From Holothuria scabra (taxonomy: Eukaryota > Echinodermata > Holothuroidea > Aspidochirotida > Holothuriidae): a stretch of DNA of 64,000 bases. The notes under the pieces were generated by a model. It did not search any database. It saw nothing but the letters and a program-made list of their open reading frames with translations, and had not been told where the DNA came from. Location: NCBI GenBank assembly GCA_037179385.1, contig CM074193.1, forward strand, positions 42,130,846-42,194,845. Direction: 5' to 3'. Position 1 is the first letter of the stretch, and each line of letters opens with the position of its first letter. Made by a program: the position numbers and the translations under genes. Positions 37,353-50,600 of the stretch are shown piece by piece.

Positions 37353-39148
37353 GCAAATAGGTCTGCTGCGCACCGACGAGAGGAATTATGAGGCAAAGAG
37401 TTTAGAAATAAACGTTCGGCAACTAGTATGCAAAGCAGTAACCAAGCCTAACATTTGAATTGAATAATAGGAAATGACGTCACACGACCAAGTACAAACA
37501 ATTTCACTCCGTGTCCAGATTACTCTCATCAATGTTGTACTTCATTTATCTTAGTTATACCCTTGTAAACCCACCTCATATCTGAAAGAGCAATAGTGGA
37601 TATGCATGAAAGCAGTATGAAAGGTTTTTTCAGCAATATATTCAGAAAGCAGAAAAAGCAGTGAAATAGAAATACATACCATAGCTCGACGAAACGGACA
37701 GTTGAGAGACAATGACCAATATTATACAAAAATAAGCCATAGAGGTAAAAGAAGGAGAGACTTCGATGGATAGGTAACACATTCTAAACTATTCGGTTCG
37801 GTAGGTTCAATCTCTCTTGAAGCCCAATCAACAAAATAAAACTCTCGCGGCCAATTCAATTTTCCAATAGTAAAGTGAAATAGTGTCTAGGTAGGTCGTT
37901 CTGCTTTCAGCTGTTATCCGTAACTTCTGACTTTTTTAATCGGTACTCACCCTTACAAAGGAGTCGATACTTCCATTGTCAATCTGTTTTGTTTGCAACG
38001 TATTTTAATATATTCCATCTTTCTTTGAAAACAACTATGTTTCCTTCTCCTTTTAAGTATGGATTCAGACAGCAAACAAGACAGTATTACAATACTAGTG
38101 TTCACTTTTAATATGAATTCTAATCAATAAAAGTAAAGAACAGTGCATTGTCCCTGTATGATGAGAAATCACTTTAAAACTCCTTTGAAAATGATCAACT
38201 GATAATTAGCCAAAGATGGAGTAAAATACTCTTTTAAATTTTTTTTTAATATCAGGCGAAGTTGAGATGCGACAAATCTCAATGACACCCTTTCAAAGTC
38301 GAAAAAAGTCCAAGAATTTCCTAGTGAAAGTGTAAAATATGTCGCGAGAAAAAAGACCATCTTCCGCCGCACAAACTGCGTTAATAGACTACAGCGCCTT
38401 ATCCCTCTGTCTTTGTTCCTCTTATGAAACCATGTATGAACACACTAACACACACATACTGTTGGATGAGGTATGGGGTCGTCAATACAAATGGGTAATG
38501 CATCGAAGTCAGAGGGTAGTGGGGGCAATCGACCTCAAAATGAAGGGAAAAGAAAAAAGAGAATTCGAAAAATTAGGATAGGTAATGGACAGTGGTTTGA
38601 AACCTTGCACCAAATGTAGCATCATCTAGCACACCCCCCGTAGAGTGAAAGAAGACTAGCCAAGTTTTATGATATTATATTTTTAATTAGTCTTTTCTCG
38701 TAGGTAAATGAAAGGCCCACTTATTTGACAAAACATGGGTTTGTTTACAATTACCCTTTATATCACTTACGGCAAGATCAATTCAGAATAAAAGACCACC
38801 CTTGATGATCGACTCTTCTTTGCTGTGAATCAGTTCAGTTCTCTTGTTAGTTTTATTCTTTATCCAAAGTATTGCGGACCTCTCGTCTAAAATTATATCT
38901 TACTGCCCAGATTGCATCAAAAGTATATGTGTTTTATTTTTCCAGTTTTTTCCCATTTTATTATGAACTCTTTTTTTCATTCTTTACCCCGTCCTCCCCG
39001 AACATTCTTTGATTTTGAGGAATGTGTAAAAAGTTTCGAATGGTCATTAAACGTGCTACCGCTATAAATGCACGTATGATGCTGTTGTGTCCCCTGTATT
39101 TGGCGGTTGTACACAACTTAAGAGAAAAACTCTCTTCATGCGACACCC
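37353..39148. other. Non-coding stretch, no feature recognised
   Basis: Only short unsupported reading frames. No repeat match was seen by eye. Confidence 0.4.
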
Positions 39149-39247
39149 AAGTGGCGTAGCCAGCATGGGATTTTTTGGGGGGGCCTGAGAAACAAGTGGG
39201 GCGCCTGATACCTCCGAGGGTCAGGCACGGCAAGATTATCTAAGCGG

Positions 39248-41175
39248 AGCGCCACCATCAGCTGGCGCGGAGGGTCCAAGAAAATTTTGGGCTTTGAAAG
39301 CCCTCCAGATGGCCGGAAACGGCACTTCCTACGTGTTTTTAGCTGGATGTACCCAGCCTTGAAATACGAATCTCATGTCTGCGACTTCTCAAATAAAGAG
39401 AATAAAAGAATCAATCTATGAAAAATGGAAATACATACACTTTTTGGGGACCCAAAACTGGGCACTTCTGATCCTTGGCCTGGGGGATGGCACTAAAGAC
39501 AACCGGTATCTCCCTTTCCCTTGGGAAAAATTGAAAAGTTCAGGAGGAAGTACACTCTTAAAAAAATTGGGCAAATTTTGCCCAACTTTTTGACCAACAC
39601 TGGGCATCTATTCAACAACCTAAACAGTTGGGCAAAACTTTAACCAACCAGATTGGGTAAAGTTTGAACCCAACTGTTGGGCAAGAGGTTACCCAACTGT
39701 TTGGTAAATTAGCATTTTAAAACATACCCACTTGTTGGGCACTTCTTTTATTAAACTGTTGGGCAAATGCATTAACCAAATGTTGGTTATATGTTAATCA
39801 TCTTTTCCTTAAACATTGGTGCTTTCTTTAAATGTTAGGTTGTAGGTTATGGCAGGGAGCTGCCACTGCAGCTCCCTGGTTATGGCAACCCATCGGTCCC
39901 GGTTACAAAACCCTGGCTTAATAACCTATTTGGTTTGTCACTGAGTTTCGTATAGGTACGTCCAAAACTATCATTTTTAAAAGGCACTGTAAAATGATGT
40001 GTGTTAATGATGTGATGAAGTATTGTAGTTTCATCAATGCATAAATGTGAACACAAGGGCTGCATGAGAATTAGCTCGTCCGTAGCTCTCATACACTGAT
40101 ATCATGGTTATGAGACAGGTTTCTTGTTATGCCGAAAGGTTTCAAATAATAATATATAAACGCTCATTCGGACGTGAAAGAGAATATCCCAGATCCTGAC
40201 CTCTCATTGGATAGCAGTTTTGCGCCAAATACGAATCATGGAATCTCATACAAATGTGTTCTAGTTCGTAGTACTGTTTAAAGAATTTTATGGAAATAGA
40301 GATCGATTTCATGGTCTAAAGTAATGTACGAGTTTAGCTGTTTGGCCAATATAAAAGATGCCAAAGAGAATTTTAAGATTATGGTACCATGGTCTGATTA
40401 TGAGAAGAATTGTGAAACAAATCGGGTCAAGTGCACTGTTGTTTGGTGACAACACTGCAACCGGTGACAACACTGCAACCAACAATATACCCAACAAATT
40501 GGCAAAAAGTTACCTAACAAGTGGGTAAAGGGAAAATATGCTCAACTGTAGAATAAAATCTTATCGTCATTTTGACCAGTCAGTTGGGTATAACAGTATA
40601 CGCGTGCATGGAAGGGGAAATTTAACCATTATTTGAGCAAAGATTGACCAACACTTAAGCAATTACTTTTACTCAACAAAAACTTTGCCCAGCGTTTAAA
40701 CATTGCACCAATTATCCCCAAAGTTGGGCAAAGTTTAACCAACACATTTCATAAACTTCTTTAACCAACGGATATTTTACCCAACGTTTTAAGAGTGTAG
40801 GTCGCAAATGCGGCAACATTTGAATCTATGGGGAGCGCCACTATCAGTTGGCGCGGGGCGTTCAAGAAAATTTGGGGCTTTGAAAGCCCTCCAGATGGCC
40901 GGAAACGGCACTTCCCACGTGTTCTTAGCTGGATGTACCCAGCCTTGAAATACGAATCTTATATCTGCGATCTCTGAAATAATGAGAATAAAAAATGAAT
41001 CTATGAAAAATGGTAATACATACACTTTTTAAAGATCCCAAAACTGGACACTTCCGATCCTTGGCCATGGGGGGATGAGACTAAAGGGAACCGGTATCTC
41101 CCTATCCCTTGGGAAAAATTGTAAACTTCTGGAGGACGTAGATTGCAAATGCGGCAATATTTGATTTCAGCTTCC
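39248..41175 (+). repeat. Direct duplication of ~339 bp, first unit split by an insertion
   Basis: Unit 1 begins near 39244, is interrupted at 39553-40797, and resumes to about 40830. Unit 2 runs from about 40831 to 41175. They share GCGCCAC.ATCAG.TGGCGCGG (a small hairpin), CCCTCCAGATGGCCGGAAAC, AGCTGGATGTACCCAGCC and the end AAATGCGGCAA. Identity is about 90% by eye. Confidence 0.85.
39553..40797. mobile_element. TA-duplicating DNA element with TTGGGCAAA-type subterminal arrays, 1245 bp
   Basis: TA flanks both ends (39551-39552 and 40798-40799). The terminal inverted repeats are CACTCTTAAAA (11 bp perfect), followed by TTGGG(C/T)AAA on both sides. About 230 bp at the left and 300 bp at the right carry many variants of TTGGGCAAA/AACCAAC. 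The interior has an 11-bp-arm hairpin (39853-39878) and an exact adjacent 18-bp repeat (40445-40462 and 40463-40480). No transposase was seen. The neighbouring duplicate near 41136-41145 (GGAGGACGTAGATTGC) preserves the empty site and confirms TA duplication. Confidence 0.85.
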
Positions 41176-42470
41176 CTAAGGCAGTACTTTAGCCTCTTGC
41201 AGGAAAACCAAAAGTAGTAGTAGTCCCCCTCTGAGAAACTTTCTTTACGTTAGATTTCCTAGATGCAAAATGGTGTTATGTTTGGCAAAACTCTGAACTG
41301 ATTATAGGCCTACAGTGTAAATTGTTTCTCTTATTGGTGAGCATGAAAAATATCAAAATACTCGTTTTTAGTTTTTGTAGCGATTTAACAAGAGACATAC
41401 ATACTACCAAAGAAACAATGTTTTCGTTTTTCAGTGGTGTCTAGATGCAAAATGGTGCAGTATTTGTTCATCGGAACATTACTTAGTCAAAATTAAAATA
41501 CTTAGAGTAAATCTCTCAAAATATTAAACCACAAATCCAAGTATGGATCATGTGGGAAACATATGGAATCCGGACCTTGTAGACCTTATACAAATCCCCC
41601 CGGACGCCAGTGCCAACTTGTAAAAAGAGGACTTGTCGAAAAAAATAGTCCTACAGTGTCACTTGTCATGGGCAGGAGTGAGGCACGACATAGGCCTACT
41701 TGTTAAGGATGGAAGGGAAGAATTATCCGAAGACGGTACTTTACCCTTACCTGCTTCAGAGCATATTATGTGTATGATAAGTATGGGAATGGTCGTGTAA
41801 GAATGGTCTCCAGTGTACGATTGATATTTTCAGTAAATCAATCAGCCATCCGAAAGGCAGAAAGGTCCTTAACCTAACAAAGTCACATTCGAGTTTGTCG
41901 TCGAGACTTGCGTTTCATCTTCGAAGTGAAATGCAATAAACGACATTGCAGATCACATATGATATGTAATTTATTGAAAATAGGCATTTTGAAGTTATTA
42001 CTTGAGTTCATACGTGTGCACAAAATGTGTTTTACACACATTCATGCATTTTTGTTAACTGTTACACATTTTATTTATTTACTGTTTGGAAGGAAATAGT
42101 TCAAAGTTTATTTCCGTTCAAACATGTTACTTTTTCAATAAATTTACCAGAACGCAGAAAATCTGGGGGGGGGGGGGCTGAAGAAAATCTGGACACTAGC
42201 CCCCCCCCCCCCCTTCCCCTGGCTACTCCACTGGGACACCCCTAAGACAGTTACAAGTTTGGATCGCTTTAGTGGAATTTTCGATAACCTTACGATGATG
42301 GAGTTTACAATTAAGCCGATGTTTTGCAAGCAGGTATAACTGACCTTGACGTAGATTATGCTGAAAATTTTCCAAAATAAGACAATAGAAAAATAAGATC
42401 AAGCTCGTGCAGTCAATGATTTTATTTTCAACGTTTCCAGTATGATCTCTTTCTGACCTTTCTGATCTCG

Positions 42471-42507
42471 TTCTGACCAACCCCCCCCCCCCTTGGCTAC
42501 GCCCCTG
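42471..42507 (-). repeat. Orphan hAT-like element end with poly-C
   Basis: Read on the minus strand it is CAGGGGCGTAGCCAAGG followed by a poly-G run, the same form as the ends at 39149 and 31755. I found no partner end with a matching 8-bp flank. Confidence 0.5.
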
Positions 42508-44121
42508 GCAGTATGAACCAACAGGAGGGTCGGGCAAAATTTGGTTTTATTACCATTTGCCAACCTTCTGGTTTTCAAAATGTTGCAGATGGAATTGTGG
42601 AGTGTATGCTAGTTTATACTATTTACACATACTCAACTTGTGAAGACCGAATGGGTTCTTTTGTGCTAGAACCACTTCAAACCTCGTTTAATTTCAATCG
42701 CAAAGATTAACGAAGTCCGATTTCCGACTTCTTTTTTAAGTGACAGCCCATCATTACTTCGCTTGTATTAAAACAATGCCAACGTAGTTTATATTAAAGC
42801 CTTTCGGATCTTACGGCTGTTGGATATGTTTCTGCGTAAAATTTTATCTGACAGGTGCAGCATATAGCTAATGCGAGATAAGACAACACCTGACGACAGT
42901 GTGATTAAATACTGTTATACTCTTTAGGTAGTTGCTATCAGTATAAAAGTACAAAACGTAAAACACATATGCTACCTACAAACGTTTTAAAGAGATATTA
43001 CGGTGATAAATTTCAAGAACTTTTAACACACTTTTAAAGCTTGAACTTCTATCCTCACAAAATTTTCAGTTCAACCTCAACGAACATTACTCATTGTTTA
43101 ACTGATGAGAATTTTCGAGGAAATTTGCCGGTATAACATAACACCTTGTAATATTGAAGCAACTGGGAGTCTGTTTAATCTTTTCTGACTTGCAAAGATC
43201 TTAGGGAAATCCCACGTATGAGTGAGTGGCCCTATAGATCATGTACATTGCTGAGCTGTTAATGAATCATTCGCAACATAGCGGCAGTGTCCGTGAAAGT
43301 GTCTGTTCAGAGGAAAGCATTTAGAAATAAAAAACAAACATTGAAAGAAAGACCTTTCATTTGAAAGAAAAAGGTTTCTGTCCATGACGTCATTGACAGC
43401 ACCAGAAGTAGCGGAAGCTACCTCTGCTGGACAAAGGAATACAAAGGGATATGTTTTGACATCTAGGAAAAGTCTCAAAATGAGATAAAGGATAAATGTG
43501 GGGATGGGAAAAGTGTGGCTAGGAAGGAAGATGCCATTCACATTTTGTTTCTAGACTGGAGCAAGGTAGCCGAAGGTGAGGATTACAGGAGTACTAAAGT
43601 AAACAGTCTTATTTGCTTGTAATATTTTGGATATCCAAAACATGTCAAACGGTTAATTTGTATTTTATTTAAGTGTAATCTAGCAAGACTAGTGTATACA
43701 GGGATTTGCGAAGGGCACATTTTGGGGTAAAATGGAAAGTACCGTATCATCAGCCAAAGCTTTCATGTCTCACTTAATAACGTGTTAAAAAATTCAAACA
43801 GGAAACATACACCATATGTGGGAGCTTGAGCAGACGCACCAATATTACCCAAAGGCCACGTCCTTGAGTCAAACTGCTTTTCGTGTTTGTTGCCTTTTTC
43901 AGAGAATCAATTTAGAAATTAATGTTGGACAAAACATGGCCATGAATCTTGGACAACCTGGTGTAAGTAGAAATGATTAATGGTCAATTCATGAACATAT
44001 TCCAGAAAGAAATTCAGTTGAAGATCTTTGTCAGTTTAAAGGATATAAGATTGTAGATAATATCATGTGAAATGCGCACAACCTTTCTAAGGGTGGTTTA
44101 AGAGTTAGCCAGTTCGTTAGG
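42508..44121. other. Non-coding stretch, no feature recognised
   Basis: Short reading frames only; no domain, repeat or splice-supported exon. Confidence 0.4.
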
Positions 44122-44262
44122 TAGATGAGATTTAACGACACGCCAACATGAAAGTGTTCAAATATTCAAAGCGTATATTTAGTTTCAAGTGTGGCTCAAA
44201 GGAAGGTTAGGTTTCCCTTAACCCGCCTCTCCAGACAGGTGGCAAATACCGTGGGCATATTC
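44122..44262 (+). repeat. Dispersed repeat, copy 1 (partner at 55066-55231)
   Basis: It shares AGATGAGATTTA-CGACAC.CC at the start and GGTT(T)CCC...CACCTCT...CAGG, AAATACC-TGGGCATAT at the end with 55066-55231, in the same orientation. The middle is more diverged. Type unknown. Confidence 0.6.
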
Positions 44263-44832
44263 AACAAACCTAAGCACACGAGGGTGGTTTTGGAGGAGCT
44301 TACATTTTCATAAGGCTTATTTCTTTTCTTACTTGGTAGATCTGTCATGTTGCCTTCCCGTTAGTAATCCATGTTGTATTCTCCAAAAGTTGTTACAAAC
44401 AGGAATTTCAAAGTATATAGTTCACTAATTACAAATATAATGGCAATAGGGATATCAGAGATCTAAGCTTGGGAAGTACGGGGCAGGGGTTCAGGGGCGG
44501 AATTCTTCCCAAATTACCACAAGACCTGATATTCTGAAAAAGTTGGTCAATCATTTAAAATGTGGTTTGTTTAAATTACACAGAAAAATCAAAATTCTTT
44601 CAAAAGTTTGGTCCAAAAAATAGTCCACGCCCGCCCGGTAAAATTTCTATGAACATTCAAAAGGAGTAAAGTACAGTGAGTGTTTGGAAATCATTTTCAA
44701 GCTCGTTAAGTTAATAATTGGAACTTTCTTAGTTGGAGTTTTATAGTCTTACTAACAAAACCTCAAAATAATAGCAGGTCCAGTTTCTGCTTACATTCCA
44801 TACAGGCCTGGGAAAATGTCATTCCCGAATTT

Positions 44833-45019
44833 AACTAACTGAATGACTGACTGACTGGCCGACTGGCTGACTGGCTGACTGGCTGAATGACTGGCTGACT
44901 GGCTGGCTGACTGACTGACTGGCTGACTGGCTGGCTGGCTGGCTCACTGGCTGTCTGGCTGACTGACTGATTGACTGACTAACTAACTAACTAACTAGCT
45001 AACTAACTAACTAACTAGC
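44833..45019. repeat. Tetranucleotide array (CTGA/CTGG/CTAA)
   Basis: About 45 interrupted units: mixed CTGA and CTGG first, turning to CTAA at the right end. The CTAA end recalls the SINE tail, but no SINE body adjoins it. Confidence 0.9.
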
Positions 45020-47507
45020 CTTTTCCAAACCACCATTACAATACCCTGTATATAAAGTGCACAATGTTTTGCACGAAAATGGAAGTAGTACATAATACCT
45101 TCATGGTAGTTTTCATATTCTATTGAAGAGGTTTCCTTCAAACAAAAGCACAAATTATCGATTGAATTGAAACTTGTTGTCATCCTGGGAAATGCCATTC
45201 CTGGCTTTCTTAAGGAGTCGCGATATGCCAAATGATGGTGACAAATCGCCCAAAAGCTCTTTCCTGCAGCGTAAATTGCTTTCTACCAAAAGAAAAAAGT
45301 ATCGCCCATTTTCAGACTGAAATTGAGCCATGAGCTGGATCCTTCCTTTATCGGCCCCTAAAAAGACACCTCAGTTAGACCCTGTAATCCTTATATGGAC
45401 CATTAAAGGTTCATTTTCTTTCGTAACATGTGTATTATGCATAAGATCAGAAATAGACCTACCGCTCAGGCAATAGCGATCGAACGTGTTGGCATATCCA
45501 AATTTACTTCCATTTATGCACAGTTCGTATCATTTGGGTAATTATGTTGAGGTGATTCTAGGTTATTGAAAATACAAGGTCAATAAGCCTACCTGAGGGG
45601 TGGGAGTTAATTGTCCCCAACTTCTACACCCAACACTGAGATCCCGGCAGACGTTCAGTTCCTTGACTTAGAACCCATGCCGGTCACAACGATGGCGATG
45701 AAAATTGGTAACCTTTCCAGGTGAATAACCTTTTGTTGCCAAATGAACATTAAGTATTTCTTTTTCATATCTCTCATAAATATGGATCTAAGCGCTAAAT
45801 GTCCAGTGGCGTTCCAAGGTACGAAGCATAAACGGGTCTTCCCTAGTTCCATGTAAACTTGCCTTTTTAATCATAGTTTCTAAACGTGCTTTCCATCTGA
45901 TTTGAAGTTATTTTCATTTTGAAGTTATGTGATCCTTCCTCAGTTGTGATACCTCATTATCTTACCATTAGAAAACAATTGTTTTGAAAGCCTAAATATG
46001 CTATTTCCTTTTTTCAAATAAAGTTTTTCCTTAACATTTTATCGTGAATATTCTGCACATAACTGGCAATACAACAAAGCATGTACAAACTCAACTCAGT
46101 ACAAATTTGCTTCCCACAATGTCAACATCTATCTGTAACAGTTAATTCAACAATTACACTAGAATACTGTACTACCTTTTCACAAAAAATTAACGAGCAT
46201 GAGGGCTATCATTCTATGAATGATTGAAACTGCGAAATCATTTTTCTTGACGCTTCCTTAATTTGTAAATGTACTGAAATCATTTTCCACTTTGCAAACA
46301 GACTATTTAAAAAGTTTGAATATTAAAAGCAATTCATTTTCAAAGTATGCATTTCTGAACCTTACTGCTGCTCTTTATGTAACTAAAAAATTGGTACAAA
46401 AATTACAAAATAGTTTTTAGATGAACAATGTTGTTGTCCGTTGAATTCAAGACTGGTTTGAATGGCATACTTTCAGTGTATCCACACCCATGATGTGCAG
46501 TATTTTACCTAAATTCCTGACTATAGCCCTGTTGATGGCTTTAGTAATGTCTAAGTGTCAAAATATTCCCACTTAGCGTCGTGCAGTGATATAATGTCAA
46601 AAAGGAACTTGTTAACTTTTATTACTCTTTTCACTACAAAAAAAAAAAAAAAAAACAATCCCAAAACAGTTACATTAGTTTCATCGGTGTTACATAAAAG
46701 CATATTGCAATGGCGTGGGCCTCAACATTGATGATTATTTGGTGTGGACGGGAAGCCTTTCTTTGACCAAGAAACTTTTGCGTCCAATGGCGATATTGTT
46801 TTGAGCAATATTTGGCACGAACGAGCATTATCCTTTTTATTTAGTAATGATGACCTACCATTATCCTCAAAAGAAAAAAAAAGAAAAAAAGGAATTTAAA
46901 TCCTTCACGTGCAACTACTGGAACCTTGTTTATTGTTATGAAGTTTGTTGCTGCAAGAAAATGGACATCACTCTGCAAATAATGAAGGTTGAGCTTTCCA
47001 TTAATCTCTGCCAAATTACTTAACTGTAGGTAAAGTATGCAATGATATAAAATATAAAGTATAAAATATTCAACTGAAGCATTTTAAAACATAATGGACA
47101 ATTTAAATTTTACTAATATAACAATCGCATTGAATGGGCATTTTATTAGAAATATGTCAGGCTATACTTTAATGAACAACTTTACAGAATATTAGATCTG
47201 TAGATCGATGTTAACAAAGATACATCATAACAAGCATGTGGGTGGCCTCTTGGGTCGGTTGATCGCCTTTAACAGAGGTGTCTTAAATATAGCATGTAAC
47301 TTCCCATTAACTGCCATTGCTGGGCAAGGACGGCATAAACACTAACTTATTTAGCATATAACATTCCACCCTACCTATTTTAGACACTAGAAATCCCATG
47401 TGGAAAATTTATTGGAAAGCCTTTCACCTGAAATAGCGGTTTTTTCTTTCTATCTTTGCGCTTTACCTTCATGTCGAGCTCCAAACCTCCTCCCAAAACA
47501 CGACCAC
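45020..47507. other. Non-coding stretch, no feature recognised
   Basis: It contains an 18-bp poly-A at 46638-46655 and nothing else that I can support. Confidence 0.4.
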
Positions 47508-47546
47508 CCCCCCCCCCCCCATGACATAATCCTGGCTATGCGCCTG
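47508..47546 (-). repeat. Orphan hAT-like element end with poly-C
   Basis: The minus strand reads CAGGCGCATAGCCAGG and, about 15 bp further in, a poly-G run. No matching partner end or 8-bp flank was found. Confidence 0.5.
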
Positions 47547-47682
47547 CTTTTTGAGTTCAATTGTCTTCATATCTACTTGAATTCTACAGTAAAAGTGATA
47601 CATATAAAATGAGATGAAGAAGATTGTTTTGTCTAGAACCAAATTATTTTCTCATCAATGTGAGGAAAGAGATAGCCCAGGG

Positions 47683-50600
47683 TTAAATTCCATTTAAATC
47701 ATTTGAGAAGGGTCTAAATGGTTCTGAATGGTATTTTTACACTTTATTTTTGGACACTTCTAAATAGTCCTGAATGGTCTTGAATGTTTCCATTTGCAAA
47801 TGGTCTGGTATGCAAATGGTCTTTAAATGGAATAACTGGTCCTAAATGGTCTTTAGTGGCACCATTTGCAAATGGTCTTTAAATGGTATGGCATGCAAAT
47901 GGTTTTTGAAAGGAATGACTGGCACCATTCACAAATGGTTTGTGAATGGTTGCTTATGTAAATGATCTCAATAGTTCCAAATAATTTAAATGGGATACCA
48001 CCGACAAATGGTCTTCCAATGGTTTCTGCAGTACGTTCACGTTCAAGACTGAAAATACTGTACAGTTGTTGTACAAACAAAAGTAATTAAAAAGCATAAT
48101 AATTTAACTGCAGTGGCAACAGAGTGTATGTTTATTAACCACTGATGGCATTCTTTTTCGCTTACAGAACAGTAATGATAGATAGCACAGATCATGCAGC
48201 TGGCAACCCACTGAAGAAAACTGCATGTAATGGTTGGGCACTGATACAGCGTATATGAAGAACAACATAAATAGTCCATATGACAACAACTTCCCTCCAA
48301 GCTCTGAAGTCGATTGATACGCACTCAGGTGCAAACACATTCATAGACAAAAAGTATAGGTTTTGTCTCTATTGTGTTTGTATTACATTAGATGATTTCG
48401 AACGCCATGAACTGTTTTTCGTTGTGATTTAAATGTAGGGTACACCTTTGTTACAGTAAACTGAAGGAATGAAAATTTCCCACTGTAGGTTTTCTTTCCA
48501 AGGACGAAAAAATTGAAAAATCATCGAAGAAAGTGTTTTGTCCATGGTGAAACGATAAATTTCTTGCTTTCAAATTAACATCAAAGTTGGGTCAAAATAT
48601 TAAAATGATCCACAGTTAGTACTTTATACTGTCAGTACCAGTTATTTCACATTTGCAGTTAAAATAATGGGGATCTCCATGGTTAAATGTCTTTCATGAA
48701 AAACCATAGAGTCGGCTTCAGTCTTCCTACACTTCCCAAATAAAACAAAGTTTGGTAACTTTGATCCATGATTAAAAAAAAGTATTCTTATGGTTATCCA
48801 AATTGAAAAATAAGGAGAGTTTTTTACATAATGTCTTCAGAGTTTGCACGCAAGCACATCAAAGGTCCACTAAGGGGAAAAATTTAGTTTGCAATCCAAA
48901 TCCAACGGTTGTATTCTCCGTCCGGTCCTCCCATTGACCGCTAAGTAGGCTAATAGAAATATTTAACACCAAGGATTCAACTCTTCTGACCCTATCCTGA
49001 AAGTTTAAACAAGACCGTTCAATTTATCAGATTACTTCAAACAAGGCACTAGGACACCAGCATTTTCTTCGTAAATTGGTAAGGTCCTTAGCCACCTGTA
49101 GCAAATATGTTTTTGAGTGTTGTGGTCAGTTCAAAGATGCCTCTCAGTTGTTGTCCAGTGACTGCTTTACAATATAAATTTCAATGCTGTTCTTTAGTTC
49201 TCCAACCTCAGAACTCATTCTCAATCCACAGCAAGAAAGTCAAACGTTAGCCTTCATGTCATGAATGATATGTAAAAATTCAACAGTCAACAATGCTCAT
49301 ATTATGTGATAATGTTAACAGGCTTCGTAGATTCAAGGAAGAAAATCGCTATTTGAACGGAAGCAGGACGCGAAAGGGTACCAGTACATTAGTGTCACAA
49401 TTCAATAGCAGGATAACTTGTTCAGTCCATGGTTCCATGTATGCAGTATTTCCTCACTGACTAGAATGATAATGCTTGACTCTGCTACATGGTACACAAT
49501 AGCCTCCAGACATAATGAAAAGTATCCACGAACCGCTGACAAATAACTCCATCAGCTGTGCAAACGGCACTTTCACCATCACATCATCCTGTTTGTGAAA
49601 TGAAAAATAAAATTTAAAAGGCATATAAAATGTATTCCTTAATTGGTTGTTAAGGTTAAAATGTTCTAAACAAAAGGAATACCTTTCATACTTCTGACAG
49701 TCATATTCTTCCCTTAAAAAGTGAGACTTGCAGTTATGGAGAATACACCCTGACACAACTTATCCTCGTAGGTGCTCTGTCCTGTGTGAAGCTTTGAAAG
49801 TCAAGAGCAGTCCCCCCGAACTTAGTTAAAAGCAACAGCTAATCATCATTTTTTTCTTATTTCTCTTTAAAGTACCTTTCATCATATTTTCAATATCTTA
49901 TTCAGGGTAAACAAAACAGTAATTTCACATTTGAAGGAAAACAATGTTGTCTTCAATATGGTCACGAGACTCTAAACAGCCAGTCATGAAACAGGACAGT
50001 CTACAAAACTACTTCAAGTTGGGAAGACTGCTTTTGTTTTATTAAAGACTTTGTCACTGATTGTTTGCCTCTGTGGTATAGGCCCGCAGTCAAATTTTCC
50101 TGTAGGCCACAGGGAGACTTTGTCAAATTATGAAACTAATTTATCATACGTTTAAAAATAACCATATGTCTTCCACAAATAGTGTACCTGTTTATTTTTT
50201 TGGCCAGATGCCACACAACTGTTCTTAAAGATAAAAATGTAAACATGCAAAGAGGAAATCCTTTTCCCTACTATTATTTTTGAGTCAGTGTCCAAAAGTA
50301 CAGGGATTGTCTTCATAATCATCCCCACCAAAAAATTGCTCCAACTCGCAATTTTACCATGATTTGGGGTCACTTATTTTGTGTATGAGTATGGCTAGGC
50401 CATTTATATGGCTTTTCAAAACCGTCATTTGGTTGACTTATCCCTTGGTTACCTTGCATTAAATAAAAGCGTGGGTCTCTTTGTAAAGGGTTTAACATGC
50501 CTTTGTCTCTCTTTTCCTTGTAGGCTATGAGCCCCCCCCCCCCCCAAAAAAAAATAAGGATAGGTCTGCTTTATGAATTATAAAGCAGTGACCAGACATT

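Larger units (their letters stand above)
39149..42233. mobile_element. hAT-like composite, with internal duplication and a nested TA element
   Basis: The left end is AAGTGGCGTAGCCAGC and the right end, read inward, CAGTGGAGTAGCCAGG. The flanks CGACACCC (39141-39148) and GGACACCC (42234-42241) match at 7 of 8 positions, as expected for an aged hAT target duplication. Poly-G lies near each end (about 39174-39182; G and C runs at 42165-42213). The interior holds a direct duplication of ~339 bp and a 1245-bp insertion at 39553-40797. No transposase was found. Confidence 0.6.
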
